64,000 nucleotides of DNA, from assembly GCA_934432595.1 (NCBI GenBank), contig CAKRYR010000001.1:1-64000 (forward strand). Direction: 5' to 3'. The stretch is from an uncultured Lachnospiraceae bacterium. Its GTDB lineage: Bacteria > Bacillota > Clostridia > Lachnospirales > Lachnospiraceae. Both the position numbers and the translations under genes were made by a program. This document shows, piece by piece, positions 1 to 7,997 of this stretch; positions within the stretch are counted from its first letter, which is position 1; each line of letters starts with the position of its first letter. The notes under the pieces were generated by a model. That model was not told the origin of the DNA. It saw only the letters and a program-made list of their open reading frames with translations, and ran no database searches.

Positions 1-252
1 ATATCTGCAATTTTCAAGGTTCAATTGAGCCGATTTTTTTCGGCTAAAGTTTTCATAAACTACTTTACACTATCATTTTACTTGTTAATCAATATAATTA
101 CATATTTTCAAATTAATGTCAATACTTCTACTTAATATTTATTCGTTTTTTCTTATTTTTATGCTTTAGAAAATGTTTATTTTTCTTTTAAATCAAAAGC
201 TTTGCAGCTATTTCATTTTTATAAATATACTTATTTGTATATTTTTACCAAT
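1..252. other. AT-rich non-coding flank with one hairpin
   Basis: No credible gene is visible. A hairpin with arms AGCCGA (28-33) and TCGGCT (40-45) around a T-rich loop looks like a transcription terminator for a gene lying to the left of the window. The rest is AT-rich sequence downstream of the chemotaxis-receptor remnant. Confidence 0.5.
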
Positions 253-636
253 CTATATTTTTTTATTATTCTTTAACTCATTCAATCTTTCTTTTATATT
301 ATTAGTTATATCGTTAATATGATTTGCTGATTTTGCTATGGTCATAGATGACTTGGCTAACCTATCTGTTCTTAAGTTAACTGTATTTACAATATTAACT
401 AGTTCATTAACATCTTGTAAAACTACATCCATAATATTAATTATATTTTCTTGACTAGCATTACTATTTACTGCTGTCTCCTTAGAATTACTAGCAAGTC
501 TATTAATTTCCTCTGCAACCACTGCAAATCCCTTACCAAACTCTCCAGCTCTTGCAGCTTCTATAGATGCATTTAATGCTAATAGATTTGTATCAGAAGC
601 AATAGATACAACATCTATAATTAAATCTTTATTTTC
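253..636 (-). pseudogene. methyl-accepting chemotaxis protein, C-terminal remnant
   Basis: The leftward frame opens after an in-frame TAG at about 637 and reads through the highly conserved hairpin tip of the MCP signalling domain (TNLLALNASIEAARAGE, then GKGFAVVAEEI), followed by the descending helix to the stop at 253. In an intact receptor this region binds CheA/CheW at the inner membrane. Here the periplasmic sensor, membrane helices, HAMP domain and the first half of the signalling coiled coil are missing. There is no start codon or ribosome binding site ahead of the conserved part. The call as a decayed chemoreceptor is firm. Whether any peptide is made is doubtful. Confidence 0.75.
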
Positions 637-1117
637 CTAAGCCTATATACAAAATATGTACAACAAAAATACATCAATCTCAAGATATATCGGATAATAT
701 TATCCAAAAATTATATTTTATTATAAAATGAATCTTTTTGTTTAATAAGAATATTCAAGAAAAATCTCCTATTAAACAAGTTAAAAGTCGGCTAAAAAGC
801 CGACTTTTAACTAAACTAACTATCCTCTTTTCTCTCAACTCATTTTCTACTTTGTATTATTGTCTCCATTTTCCCTATTATTGCATATATTTCTACTTAT
901 TCCACTCCATTCTCTCTACTCCTACCATCTATTATTATACTTTCTTCCTCCTTCATTTATTTTTTTACTACTTTCATCCTAAAATACGCTTAATTTCCAC
1001 TCTATTTTATGCTTTTGCCTCACTCCTTTGCCCTATTGTTACTATTTAATTCCCTTCCTATTAACACAATCTACTCTAATTTTCCCTATCATATTTTAAT
1101 ATATTAGATAATTTAAA
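637..1117. other. intergenic stretch, no gene supported
   Basis: About 480 bases separate the receptor remnant from the surface-protein gene. It holds the strong hairpin at 780-811. The rightward open frame over 738-1049 encodes a low-complexity Y/F/L/S-rich peptide, has no ribosome binding site, and runs straight through the terminator, so I treat it as chance. Confidence 0.5.
780..811. terminator. bidirectional intrinsic terminator
   Basis: Perfect 14-bp inverted repeat, arms GTTAAAAGTCGGCT (780-793) and its complement (798-811), around an AAAA loop. The lower stem is made of T/A runs, so it can act in both directions. Confidence 0.75.
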
Positions 1118-3184
1118 TTATGCTCTTCTCTTTCTCTTATTAATAATAACTATCATAATAATTCCACTTGTTAATAATAATACTACTGCAAATGCAATTT
1201 TTGTTACATCAGCTGTCTTTGGAGTATTATCCATTTTATCTTCATCTGATTTTGCAGCACTCTTCTTTGTCTCTTCTTTTGCTGGTTTATTAATTTCTTT
1301 ATTCTCTTCTTTATTGTTATATTCAATCTTTTCTTTATGAACTTCTATAGTAAAATCATCTTTTACATCAAATACTGTTATATCTGCGATATTACCTGCT
1401 AAATCTTTTACCCATAAATAGTAAGTTCCTTTCTCTTTAATTGTTAACTTATTATCCTTTTGCCACTCATTATCTTTTTGTAAATTCTGTGTAGTAGTTA
1501 CAGCATAACCTGCAACTCCTGAACCTTCTGCATTAAGCTTTGTATTCATATCATTTGCTGTAACTGTTACAATAGCACATTTATTTGTTGTATTTGATGA
1601 CATATCTTGTGTTGAAGCTGTTGCACTTTCTGTTGGGCTAGCTGTTGCATTAGTATTGCCGCCTGCAGTCTCTAATGTTAATACAGCAACTTCTCCTTTT
1701 ACTTCCGTAACTGTTGGTTTTGTATTATCAACTTTACCTACTTTTATTACTTCTTTACCTGCATTTCCAAGACCATCCCTTACATACAAAGCATATTCTG
1801 ATACATCATATTTATCTTCCGAAAATGTATAAACAGCTTTATATTTATCTCCATCTTTAGTTGTCTTCTTATAGCTAACTTGATTATTTAAACTTGTCTC
1901 AGGTGCACCTGAACCATAATCTGTTAACTCTAATGCAATATTCTTAGTTCTTGTCCATTCTGTATATTCCTTAGCTGATCTTAACATTGGGGTCCTACAG
2001 TCTGTTCTATATACTACGAATTCTTTTTCTGTAACATTACCAACTTCGTCTTCAACCTTTGCAATATAAGCTCTTCCTGTTTCCGGTCCTTCCAAAGGAG
2101 GTGTACATTTATATGAATATGTACCATTTGTAACATTAGTTTTAGCTTTATCTACAATAACATCTTTACTCTTTTTATCTATAATGCTTATTGTTACAAT
2201 CTTTGATAAATTTTCGTTACCTGATATAGTAAGTTCTTTTATTGTTGCCCAATTATTATAAGTCTTTTGGTCAACTTGCTTTATATCAGACACCTCAGGT
2301 GCTACATGATCTTGCCATATATCTAATGTATAGATATTTCCATCTGTATATACATTGTTTCCATTTATTTTAATTGCACCTGTTCTATCTAAGAAATGTA
2401 ATTTAGCTTTTCTTTGCTTACTTGAATCAAATGTATATACACCTGTATATTCCATACTTCCATCACTATTTTTAACATAAGTCCATTTATTATCTGTATA
2501 ATTAGAATTTCCGCAATAAGCTCCCATTGTTCCTGTAAACGTAACTGAACCATTTTCTGGTTTAAATGTAAATTTAACAGTTGCTGTTTTATATTCATTA
2601 TCATATGTTATAGTAGGTTCTGTTGGTGTAAAGAATTTCTTACCACAATCTCTACAAACACCATTCTTCGTTAAATAATGACAATCCTTTGTAGCTACAA
2701 AACTGCATGTATCACATTTACCAGGATTTTTACAACTTAAATTTCCTGTTGAGTTAGCACATCTACCTGAACGAGTCCAGTCATTGCAAGTTGAACATTT
2801 TTTATAATGAATTAATCTAACTCCTGTATTATACCATTTTGAATTTTCAGTATGTGGTTTACGATATATATAACTATATCCACATTCACAAATCTTTGTA
2901 CAGAAATTGTCTCCATTTGATCTATGACAAGATTCTTTACCAAATTCCCATGTATCTGTAAATTTGTGAGCACTTTCATCTTTTATTTTGTTACATACTG
3001 TACAGTATTCCCAATGTTTATCTTTATCATATTTTGTTGCCCAAATGTGTGTATGAATGATTTCTTCATCTGCTCTTGCTATAGAAATGTTAGATAAAAC
3101 CATTGTTCCTAACATAGCAACAAGTGCAACACTCATTTTTAAAATATTAGAAACTTTCTTTTTACCCATATTACTCATTTTCAT
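1118..3184 (-). CDS. secreted Ig-like surface protein with sortase-type C-terminus
   Basis: This 688-aa protein has an N-terminal signal peptide (residues about 10-38, ending near ARADEE). Residues about 45-185 form an unusual Cys/His-rich region with repeated CxxC pairs and HxH-type motifs that could bind metal or form disulfides. Ig/fibronectin-like beta-rich segments fill 190-610. The tail has a TPKTAD motif (LPxTG-like), a hydrophobic helix (TKIAFAVVLLLTSGIIMIVII) and a KRKRR end, the classic wall-sorting signal. It should be exported and anchored to peptidoglycan by a sortase. The ATG at 3184 has AGAAAGGA 4-5 nt upstream. The ligand is unknown. Class confident, function open. Confidence 0.75.
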   Translation of the reverse strand: MKMSNMGKKKVSNILKMSVALVAMLGTMVLSNISIARADEEIIHTHIWATKYDKDKHWEYCTVCNKIKDESAHKFTDTWEFGKESCHRSNGDNFCTKICECGYSYIYRKPHTENSKWYNTGVRLIHYKKCSTCNDWTRSGRCANSTGNLSCKNPGKCDTCSFVATKDCHYLTKNGVCRDCGKKFFTPTEPTITYDNEYKTATVKFTFKPENGSVTFTGTMGAYCGNSNYTDNKWTYVKNSDGSMEYTGVYTFDSSKQRKAKLHFLDRTGAIKINGNNVYTDGNIYTLDIWQDHVAPEVSDIKQVDQKTYNNWATIKELTISGNENLSKIVTISIIDKKSKDVIVDKAKTNVTNGTYSYKCTPPLEGPETGRAYIAKVEDEVGNVTEKEFVVYRTDCRTPMLRSAKEYTEWTRTKNIALELTDYGSGAPETSLNNQVSYKKTTKDGDKYKAVYTFSEDKYDVSEYALYVRDGLGNAGKEVIKVGKVDNTKPTVTEVKGEVAVLTLETAGGNTNATASPTESATASTQDMSSNTTNKCAIVTVTANDMNTKLNAEGSGVAGYAVTTTQNLQKDNEWQKDNKLTIKEKGTYYLWVKDLAGNIADITVFDVKDDFTIEVHKEKIEYNNKEENKEINKPAKEETKKSAAKSDEDKMDNTPKTADVTKIAFAVVLLLTSGIIMIVIINKRKRRA

Positions 3185-3349
3185 ACGTCCTTTCTTAATC
3201 CTCTTTCAATTCAATAAACAATTAAAGTGACCCAATTAAACTTAACGAAATAATTTATTAACTCTATGTTTAATATTATAACACATGTTTAATATTTTGT
3301 TAATATCTTTTTAATAATTTTATAATTTTTTTGCAAGAAAAAAACGGGC
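3185..3349. other. upstream region of the surface-protein gene
   Basis: AT-rich intergenic sequence between the surface-protein gene and the terminator left of attL. It presumably contains the promoter for the leftward gene. No clear -35/-10 pair stands out. Confidence 0.35.
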
Positions 3350-3389
3350 AAGAAAAAAAGTGGCTTAAACCTACTGTTTAAGCCACTTT
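3350..3389 (-). terminator. host terminator, original 3' flank of the GGGtGRT gene
   Basis: Hairpin with 14-bp arms AAAGTGGCTTAAAC (3357-3370) and GTTTAAGCCACTTT (3376-3389), loop CTACT. Read leftward it is followed by a run of T residues. A near-identical copy lies at 36857-36889 inside the other prophage end. This copy sits outside attL, so it is probably the original terminator of the gene split by integration. Confidence 0.8.
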
Positions 3390-3410
3390 CCGTATTTATA
3401 TATTAAGTTC

Positions 3411-3454
3411 TAATTAAAATTTGCCATTGTCAGCTGCTTCCTGTACAGAAACTG
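3411..3454. other. attL: attL core (44 bp, duplicated 3' end of GGGtGRT gene)
   Basis: These 44 bases are identical to 36911-36954. They encode the last residues of the GGGtGRT protein plus its stop codon. Left and right copies differ on both sides (T after 3454, C after 36954). This marks one end of the integrated phage. The only complete copy of the gene is at the right end. Confidence 0.9.
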
Positions 3455-3488
3455 TATATATTTAATATAGAAGGAAAAATCTATCATT

Positions 3489-3509
3489 TGTTAGTTACGT
3501 GTTAGTTAT
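3489..3509 (+). repeat. arm-type direct repeats near attL
   Basis: Two copies of TGTTAGTTAC (3489-3498 exact, 3500-3509 with one change) lie 35 bp inside the attL core. Five copies of the same decamer lie near attR (36735-36790) in the same orientation. The layout matches integrase or excisionase arm binding sites on the two sides of attP. Confidence 0.65.
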
Positions 3510-3549
3510 ATTAACATTTTTAAATGTTCTAATAAATTGTATTGTAACA

Positions 3550-3578
3550 AAATACACTGACATTCTGCCAGTGTATTT
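3550..3578 (-). terminator. hairpin ending the three-gene cassette
   Basis: Perfect 10-bp inverted repeat AAATACACTG (3550-3559) with its complement (3569-3578), just downstream of the leftward nuclease gene. Read leftward it is followed by only a short T stretch, so it may be a weak terminator. Confidence 0.55.
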
Positions 3579-3629
3579 CATGCGTATAATAGGGTGGGAG
3601 TAGAAAGTGATATAAATCACTATACATTT
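3576..3629. repeat. 54-bp direct repeat, left copy, flanking the nuclease cassette
   Basis: Perfect match to 6013-6066 in the same orientation. It contains an inner palindrome AGTGAT-N4-ATCACT (3606-3621). Each copy lies just after the stop codon of a leftward gene and just before a different terminator hairpin. The two copies bracket the three-gene cassette exactly, suggesting gain or loss by recombination. Confidence 0.85.
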
Positions 3630-3644
3630 TTGTTTCTGTCCATC

Positions 3645-4352
3645 TTACTCTGCTGGATGTTTATTAATAAATCTACTAATATCTGTATCAAATTGTAAAG
3701 CATTTAATTTATCAATTACTATTTGTATAAAATTATTTCCCTTACTAATTCTTTCAAAGTCCTTTATTGAAAAATCAATAATACAAATTCTTTCTTCCAA
3801 CTTCTCTTTATTTAAATATATTTTTTTTACAAGACCTGAACCATTGCTCCAATTCTTTCCTGATATACCATGATATGAAAATAATATTCCCAATTTGATT
3901 TGATTTGTCATCAATAAACTACAAAACTTTCCAACATATGTCACATCCACAGACTTATTATAGTTTTTACATTCCCCTAAAAATGTTCCAAATCTTTTAT
4001 CTAACAATCCATAGCTCATTAACATCTTACCCATAGGTTTCAACATTATTATTTGATCAATCTCATTAGTAGTAGTTCTAATATTTCTTTCTACCTCAAA
4101 CAATTTACCCGATATTTCCAACAAATATGTAACTAAATCCTCTAATGCTTTTCCTTTTTTTATATGTAAATCTTCAGTTACTTTAATATTTTTATCATGT
4201 AAATCTTTAAATATCTTTAATTTTTCATTATATTCTTCTTTTTCCCTCTTATCTATTTCACATATTATTTCCCATCTTAAGTTCTCATTAATCAATGCTA
4301 ACGTCTCTAATGATTTATCTATCGTATTTCTATCCAGAACTTCATTAATCAT
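3645..4352 (-). CDS. PD-(D/E)XK nuclease-like protein, candidate defence effector
   Basis: This 235-aa protein has an alpha-helical, coiled-coil-rich N-terminal part (residues 1-65) followed by a restriction-endonuclease-like fold. Visible motifs are E71 in GKALEDLV, D99 in NEIDQII and E127-x-K129 in GECKNYNKS, the spacing of the Mrr/PD-(D/E)XK superfamily. It probably cuts DNA. It is the last gene of a three-gene leftward cassette and its ATG overlaps the previous gene by 8 bp. The cassette lies between endolysin and attL, a common place for accessory defence genes. The nuclease call is fairly firm. The defence role is inferred from position and composition. Confidence 0.7.
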   Translation of the reverse strand: MINEVLDRNTIDKSLETLALINENLRWEIICEIDKREKEEYNEKLKIFKDLHDKNIKVTEDLHIKKGKALEDLVTYLLEISGKLFEVERNIRTTTNEIDQIIMLKPMGKMLMSYGLLDKRFGTFLGECKNYNKSVDVTYVGKFCSLLMTNQIKLGILFSYHGISGKNWSNGSGLVKKIYLNKEKLEERICIIDFSIKDFERISKGNNFIQIVIDKLNALQFDTDISRFINKHPAE

Positions 4353-4707
4353 CTCTAATCACCTTATATACAAACCTTGAATTTTCTAATGTATTTAATT
4401 GTATATCACAATTTTCACAATAAAATTTATCTGGTAAGTCCTTAAATAATCTTATTTTTTCTTTTTCTTTTTCACACCTACCACATATTAATTCAAAATA
4501 TTTTTGTACTAGCTTACATTTTTCCATTTCATTTAATAAAGAATATACTTTATCTGTAGACATATTAAATTTTCGTCTAATAACCCTAGGATATATCCAC
4601 CTATCTTTTTCATACATTGAAAAAAAATCTAATAATTCTTTACTATCAATTTCCTCAAACTCAGTTCGTATTATTTTGTCTATTATTGCTAATGTATTCG
4701 ACAACAT
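4345..4707 (-). CDS. winged-helix plus zinc-ribbon protein of the nuclease cassette
   Basis: This 120-aa protein has a helical/winged-helix-like segment at residues about 35-70 (YPRVIRRKFNMSTDKVYSLL), then a four-cysteine zinc ribbon (C75, C78, C97, C100). It could bind DNA or act as an adaptor between the 356-aa protein and the nuclease. The ATG at 4707 overlaps the upstream gene by 47 bp and is preceded by GGAGAGAATGAATT, so translation is probably coupled. I do not recognise a named family. It might be a regulator of the cassette rather than an effector part. Confidence 0.6.
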   Translation of the reverse strand: MLSNTLAIIDKIIRTEFEEIDSKELLDFFSMYEKDRWIYPRVIRRKFNMSTDKVYSLLNEMEKCKLVQKYFELICGRCEKEKEKIRLFKDLPDKFYCENCDIQLNTLENSRFVYKVIRDD

Positions 4708-5731
4708 AATTCATTCTCTCCATTCCAACTAAAACACTACTATAATAATGTTTAATCAATCCATAACCTTTATTCATATAATCAAAAATTATTTTTATAT
4801 GTATACTCCTTGTTTTTATGTCATTTTTCCATAAAACCTCAATCCATGGATAATCTGACATTTCCTCTTTTTCATACATAAACTGTTCCAAAATATCTTT
4901 TAATTTTGGTACTTGTGCTAAATCAGCCTCGTTTTCAATTAATATGTCTCTTAATTCACCAATTAATGGTAAAACATATTCCTTATTATCTCCTACTTCC
5001 AATTGGGCACTTCCCCCTGTTGATAATTTCATAAACTGTGCTATAAGTTTTATATCGTCACTATTTTTGCATGCAGTAATCATGAAATCTAAATCAACTC
5101 CAACTAATTTGCAATTATATTTCTCTTCAATATATTTTTTTATATCATCTACCAATATACAATAAGTTTCATTGTCATTATCATCTAAAAAGAATCTTTT
5201 CAATATATCAAATCTAAACTCAATTAATGCTAGTTTTTTATGAAATACGACTATTATAGGATACTTCAATAGAATCTCAGTTCCCAAAGTAGGATGTATT
5301 GCAGAATACATTTTGCTAAATTTCATATATATTCTCTCATCATCTTTATAAAATACTGGTTTATTTGTTTCACTAAATAATAATTTTTCTTCTGTTCCTC
5401 TTATTATTTCTTCTTTTTCTATTTTATCCAAAACATTATTAAATAATTCACTCTCAAACAAAACTGAGTGTTTATAATCTTTTATAAACTCATTTATCTC
5501 AAATTCCTTTAACGCATCATTTGAATCTTTTAAACACTCGTCCAAAACCTCATCTAAATTTCCTTCTAAATATTCATTATTTCCTTCCCCTGCTATTTTC
5601 AAATTCCCTGTTATTGCGTTTCTTACTATTATATTTTTTTCTATAAATTTCTCTAACATTTTCTTCTTTGGATTAATCGAATAAGACCTCAACGTATTTC
5701 TTACATATTCTAAATAATTATCTCTCTGCAT
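4661..5731 (-). CDS. unknown 356-aa first protein of the nuclease cassette
   Basis: No family recognised. The protein is acidic, mostly helical, has no membrane segment or signal peptide, and shows no clear nucleotide-binding loop. It has a possible mixed alpha/beta region at about residues 130-230. The chosen ATG (5731) follows GGAGG by 8 nt. An in-frame extension to 5776 has no better site. It opens a tightly overlapping leftward operon with the zinc-ribbon and nuclease genes, so a sensor or recognition role is possible. The sequence is very AT-rich compared with the tail genes beside it, which fits recent acquisition. Confidence 0.55.
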   Translation of the reverse strand: MQRDNYLEYVRNTLRSYSINPKKKMLEKFIEKNIIVRNAITGNLKIAGEGNNEYLEGNLDEVLDECLKDSNDALKEFEINEFIKDYKHSVLFESELFNNVLDKIEKEEIIRGTEEKLLFSETNKPVFYKDDERIYMKFSKMYSAIHPTLGTEILLKYPIIVVFHKKLALIEFRFDILKRFFLDDNDNETYCILVDDIKKYIEEKYNCKLVGVDLDFMITACKNSDDIKLIAQFMKLSTGGSAQLEVGDNKEYVLPLIGELRDILIENEADLAQVPKLKDILEQFMYEKEEMSDYPWIEVLWKNDIKTRSIHIKIIFDYMNKGYGLIKHYYSSVLVGMERMNYVVEYISNNRQNNTN

Positions 5732-5984
5732 TTTATTTTCCTCCATAAAAATTTGGCTAGAAATACATCTAGCCAATTTTGATTAACGTTCTATCTCACA
5801 TGATATCATCTTTCATTATACTTAAATTTTTTTATTTTTCAATACTATAATTATACATTTTTCCTACATAATACCATATCAAATAATAATCATATTAAAA
5901 ACTATTTATTATAAAAAATTTTCAATTTCATCTATCCTTTTTCATTTAAAAATATATTTATATTTTTTTATATAATACAAAAAG
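5732..5984 (-). promoter_or_regulatory. cassette upstream region
   Basis: About 250 AT-rich bases between the cassette's first gene and the endolysin-operon terminator. The cassette must be transcribed from here because the terminator at 5985-6015 isolates it from the late operon. T/A runs prevent a confident -35/-10 assignment. Confidence 0.4.
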
Positions 5985-6015
5985 AAAAGTGCTAGTCACT
6001 ACAACTAACACTTTT
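5985..6015 (-). terminator. late-operon terminator after endolysin
   Basis: Arms AAAAGTGCTAG (5985-5995) and CTAACACTTTT (6005-6015) pair with one mismatch. Read leftward, the hairpin is followed by CTTTTTGTATT. It is the probable 3' end of the long late transcript. Confidence 0.65.
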
Positions 6016-6066
6016 CATGCGTATAATAGGGTGGGAGTAGAAAGTGATATAAATCACTATACATTT
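6013..6066. repeat. 54-bp direct repeat, right copy
   Basis: Identical to 3576-3629. It lies 13 bp downstream of the endolysin stop codon. Recombination between the two copies would delete the whole three-gene cassette and leave endolysin-repeat-attL. Confidence 0.85.
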
Positions 6067-6079
6067 GTATTATATCATA

Positions 6080-6694
6080 TTATATCTTTTTTGTATATAC
6101 TAAACTTATCCAACCCTTGTTAGTAAGTCCCCAAGTCTTAGATGAATTGTACTTTGTAATCGTAATTACATCACCTTTTCTATAGACTTGTCCGATAGTA
6201 TCGTATTTCATTCCTGCGCCTTTTCTAATATTAAGTGCTACTGCAGTTACTTTATACTTGTCTGCTTTCTTAACTGCTTTTATAAATAATGCAACTTCAG
6301 CTTTTCTTCTCCTTGTTAAGCCAGCAAGAACTTTTCCACCACTTTTATTATATTGTGGAATAGCTGCTGCAATCTGTTTAGTATTTCTACCTTCAACCAA
6401 TTTCTTTAAGTTACCTACCCCGCAATTATAGCAAAATGAAACTAGTGCACTAAATTGATTCTCGTTAAGTGTTAATCTAACATGCTTATCAACATAACTC
6501 TCATATTTGACTAAATCCTTAACAAGTTGAGTATCTGCTTGTTTCTGCGTCCATTTCTCATCTTTAGTTACATCAGAACCATAATGTCCCCATCCAATTG
6601 TATAATATTTTTCTGTTGGAACTGCCTTATATGCTTTTAATCTGCATCCTTCAAATGATTTTATAAGTTTAAGCCCTGCTTCATTTATTTTCAT
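6080..6694 (-). CDS. endolysin, GH24 lysozyme plus SH3b domain
   Basis: This 204-aa protein matches the T4-type lysozyme (GH24) family. The catalytic Glu is in LIKSFEGC (residue about 12), followed by TIGWGHYG and the family's C-terminal LTRRRKAEVALF. Residues about 145-204 form a bacterial SH3 domain (ALNIRKGAG through WISLVYTKK) that binds cell wall. It hydrolyses peptidoglycan at the end of infection, once holin has formed membrane lesions. The ATG at 6694 follows AAAGGATGG. A longer in-frame start is possible but lacks a site. It is the last gene of the late operon. Confidence 0.9.
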   Translation of the reverse strand: MKINEAGLKLIKSFEGCRLKAYKAVPTEKYYTIGWGHYGSDVTKDEKWTQKQADTQLVKDLVKYESYVDKHVRLTLNENQFSALVSFCYNCGVGNLKKLVEGRNTKQIAAAIPQYNKSGGKVLAGLTRRRKAEVALFIKAVKKADKYKVTAVALNIRKGAGMKYDTIGQVYRKGDVITITKYNSSKTWGLTNKGWISLVYTKKI

Positions 6695-6711
6695 GTTATC
6701 ACCATCCTTTG

Positions 6712-7161
6712 TTAACCAACAATACACCAATCTTCAGCAAGCATATCTGCCTGACTTGCTAACCATCCCATCTGAACTCCTGAAGTGCCAACAAAAGCTA
6801 TTGCTTGATTTCCTATTGCATCATGTTCACAATTAATAACTTGATCATCTGCAGTCTTATAACTTATGTTGGATGCTAATTGGATATACTGATTCTTTCC
6901 ATTCCACCCTAATCGTGCAACCTTTTCACCCTTTTTAAGAAGTTCTAATGCCATTCCAAAAGTAAGTCCATAAGATTCTCTATAGGCTTTCTCAAATACT
7001 TCCTTAGGAGACCAGCTTTCATATCCATCTTCATACTTAACTAAATATCCTTCATCTGTTGGGTTCTCATTTGATGGTATCTCCCATCCTCTATATTCGT
7101 TATATTCTCCTCTATTCATTGGTTTAGCTTGTATCATTTTTGTTCCTATGTATTGTTTCAT
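6712..7161 (-). CDS. DUF2829 (Tad2-like) protein with N-terminal extension
   Basis: Residues about 70-149 match DUF2829: FGMALELLKKGEKVARLGWNGK, then a terminal WLASQADMLAEDW. DUF2829 is the family of Tad2, which sequesters the signalling nucleotide of Thoeris defence. Residues 1-65 (MKQYIGTKMIQAKPMNRGEY, then GYLVKYEDGYESWSPKEVF) form a separate phage-associated domain often placed before other phage domains. The ATG at 7161 starts one base after the holin stop (TAG-A-ATG) with GGAGAATG upstream, so the two are coupled. Family call firm. Anti-Thoeris activity is inference. Confidence 0.8.
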   Translation of the reverse strand: MKQYIGTKMIQAKPMNRGEYNEYRGWEIPSNENPTDEGYLVKYEDGYESWSPKEVFEKAYRESYGLTFGMALELLKKGEKVARLGWNGKNQYIQLASNISYKTADDQVINCEHDAIGNQAIAFVGTSGVQMGWLASQADMLAEDWCIVG

Positions 7162-7162
7162 T

Positions 7163-7582
7163 CTATTCATTCTCCTTTTCTTTGTCATTTAAAATATCAA
7201 TTGCCTTGTATACAATCTTTGGAAGTGGTACTCCCATTAAACCAGCATTCTCTCCAATTGATATTACCTCGTTTGCTATGAATCCAATAATTACAGTATT
7301 TCTTAAATAATCAATATTAGCTATTTTAGCTACTTGTGCCATTACTATTACAATAAAGAGGATCATACATTTTTTACATAAACCCTTTATACCTGATGTG
7401 CTATTTAAAGCTCCATTCTCACTTTTTTTAGATTTGTGAAATACTGCTGCAACCATAATGCCCGATATGTAATCAATAATCATACATATTAATAGAGCTT
7501 GTATTGGAGCATTCCAACCTCCTAACAACCATGCTATCATACTCCCAATTAATCCAACTATTGTGCAAATTTCTTCTTTCAT
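7163..7582 (-). CDS. phage holin (TcdE/Holin_4 type)
   Basis: This 139-aa membrane protein has three or four hydrophobic helices and the family pattern of a loop with NSTSGIKGL and a C-terminal segment NEVISIGENAGLMGVPLP, as in clostridial TcdE-like holins. It inserts in the cytoplasmic membrane and triggers lysis timing, letting the endolysin reach the wall. ATG at 7582 with AGGAGGTAG upstream. It lies between the last tail gene and the DUF2829/endolysin pair. Confidence 0.88.
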   Translation of the reverse strand: MKEEICTIVGLIGSMIAWLLGGWNAPIQALLICMIIDYISGIMVAAVFHKSKKSENGALNSTSGIKGLCKKCMILFIVIVMAQVAKIANIDYLRNTVIIGFIANEVISIGENAGLMGVPLPKIVYKAIDILNDKEKENE

Positions 7583-7608
7583 AGACTACCTCCTTTGTAT
7601 ATCAACTA

Positions 7609-7995
7609 TTATGGTTTTCTTGCTGGTGCCTTAGCTGTAAATTTACATGTCAAATTTTTAAATTTAGCTGTATCTGACAAAACTTTCTCTATTTCATCAC
7701 TTACAGATGATATATAACCGGTAAATGAATATGTTCCACCAGTTGTAGGAAGAGATATCTCATGAAATTCTATGGGTTCTGTAAGCTTATCATATAATTT
7801 ACTATATAAAATATCATCATCTATTGTACCAAAATCAGCTGTATAGTTATAATACACACCTATCAATTTTCTTTTAAGTACACCTGATTCAGCCCTTGTT
7901 GCATACTTATCCAAGAAGTCTGCTGTACGTTTTATTGAAACTAAAGGTATATCAAAATATACTCCATCAATACTTATTCCTTGTGTAAATTTCGT
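7609..7995 (-). CDS. tail-module protein, ACG start
   Basis: The first ATG/GTG/TTG-type start would begin inside the protein at TTG 7914. The frame is open and clearly coding upstream (KFTQGISIDGVYFDIPLVSI) as far as an ACG codon (7993-7995), 7 nt after GGAGG. Read from there the protein is 128 aa, beta-rich and probably a small tail or baseplate component, as it follows the receptor-region genes and precedes holin. The preceding gene's stop codon is two bases before the ACG. This is one of eight late genes with ACG at the expected start. Function within the tail is not recognised. Confidence 0.75.
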   Translation of the reverse strand, partial: TKFTQGISIDGVYFDIPLVSIKRTADFLDKYATRAESGVLKRKLIGVYYNYTADFGTIDDDILYSKLYDKLTEPIEFHEISLPTTGGTYSFTGYISSVSDEIEKVLSDTAKFKNLTCKFTAKAPARKP

Positions 7996-7997
7996 TA

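Noticed and set aside
738..1049. Rightward 103-codon open frame
   Set aside because: Low-complexity composition, no ribosome binding site, and it crosses a perfect 14-bp terminator hairpin.
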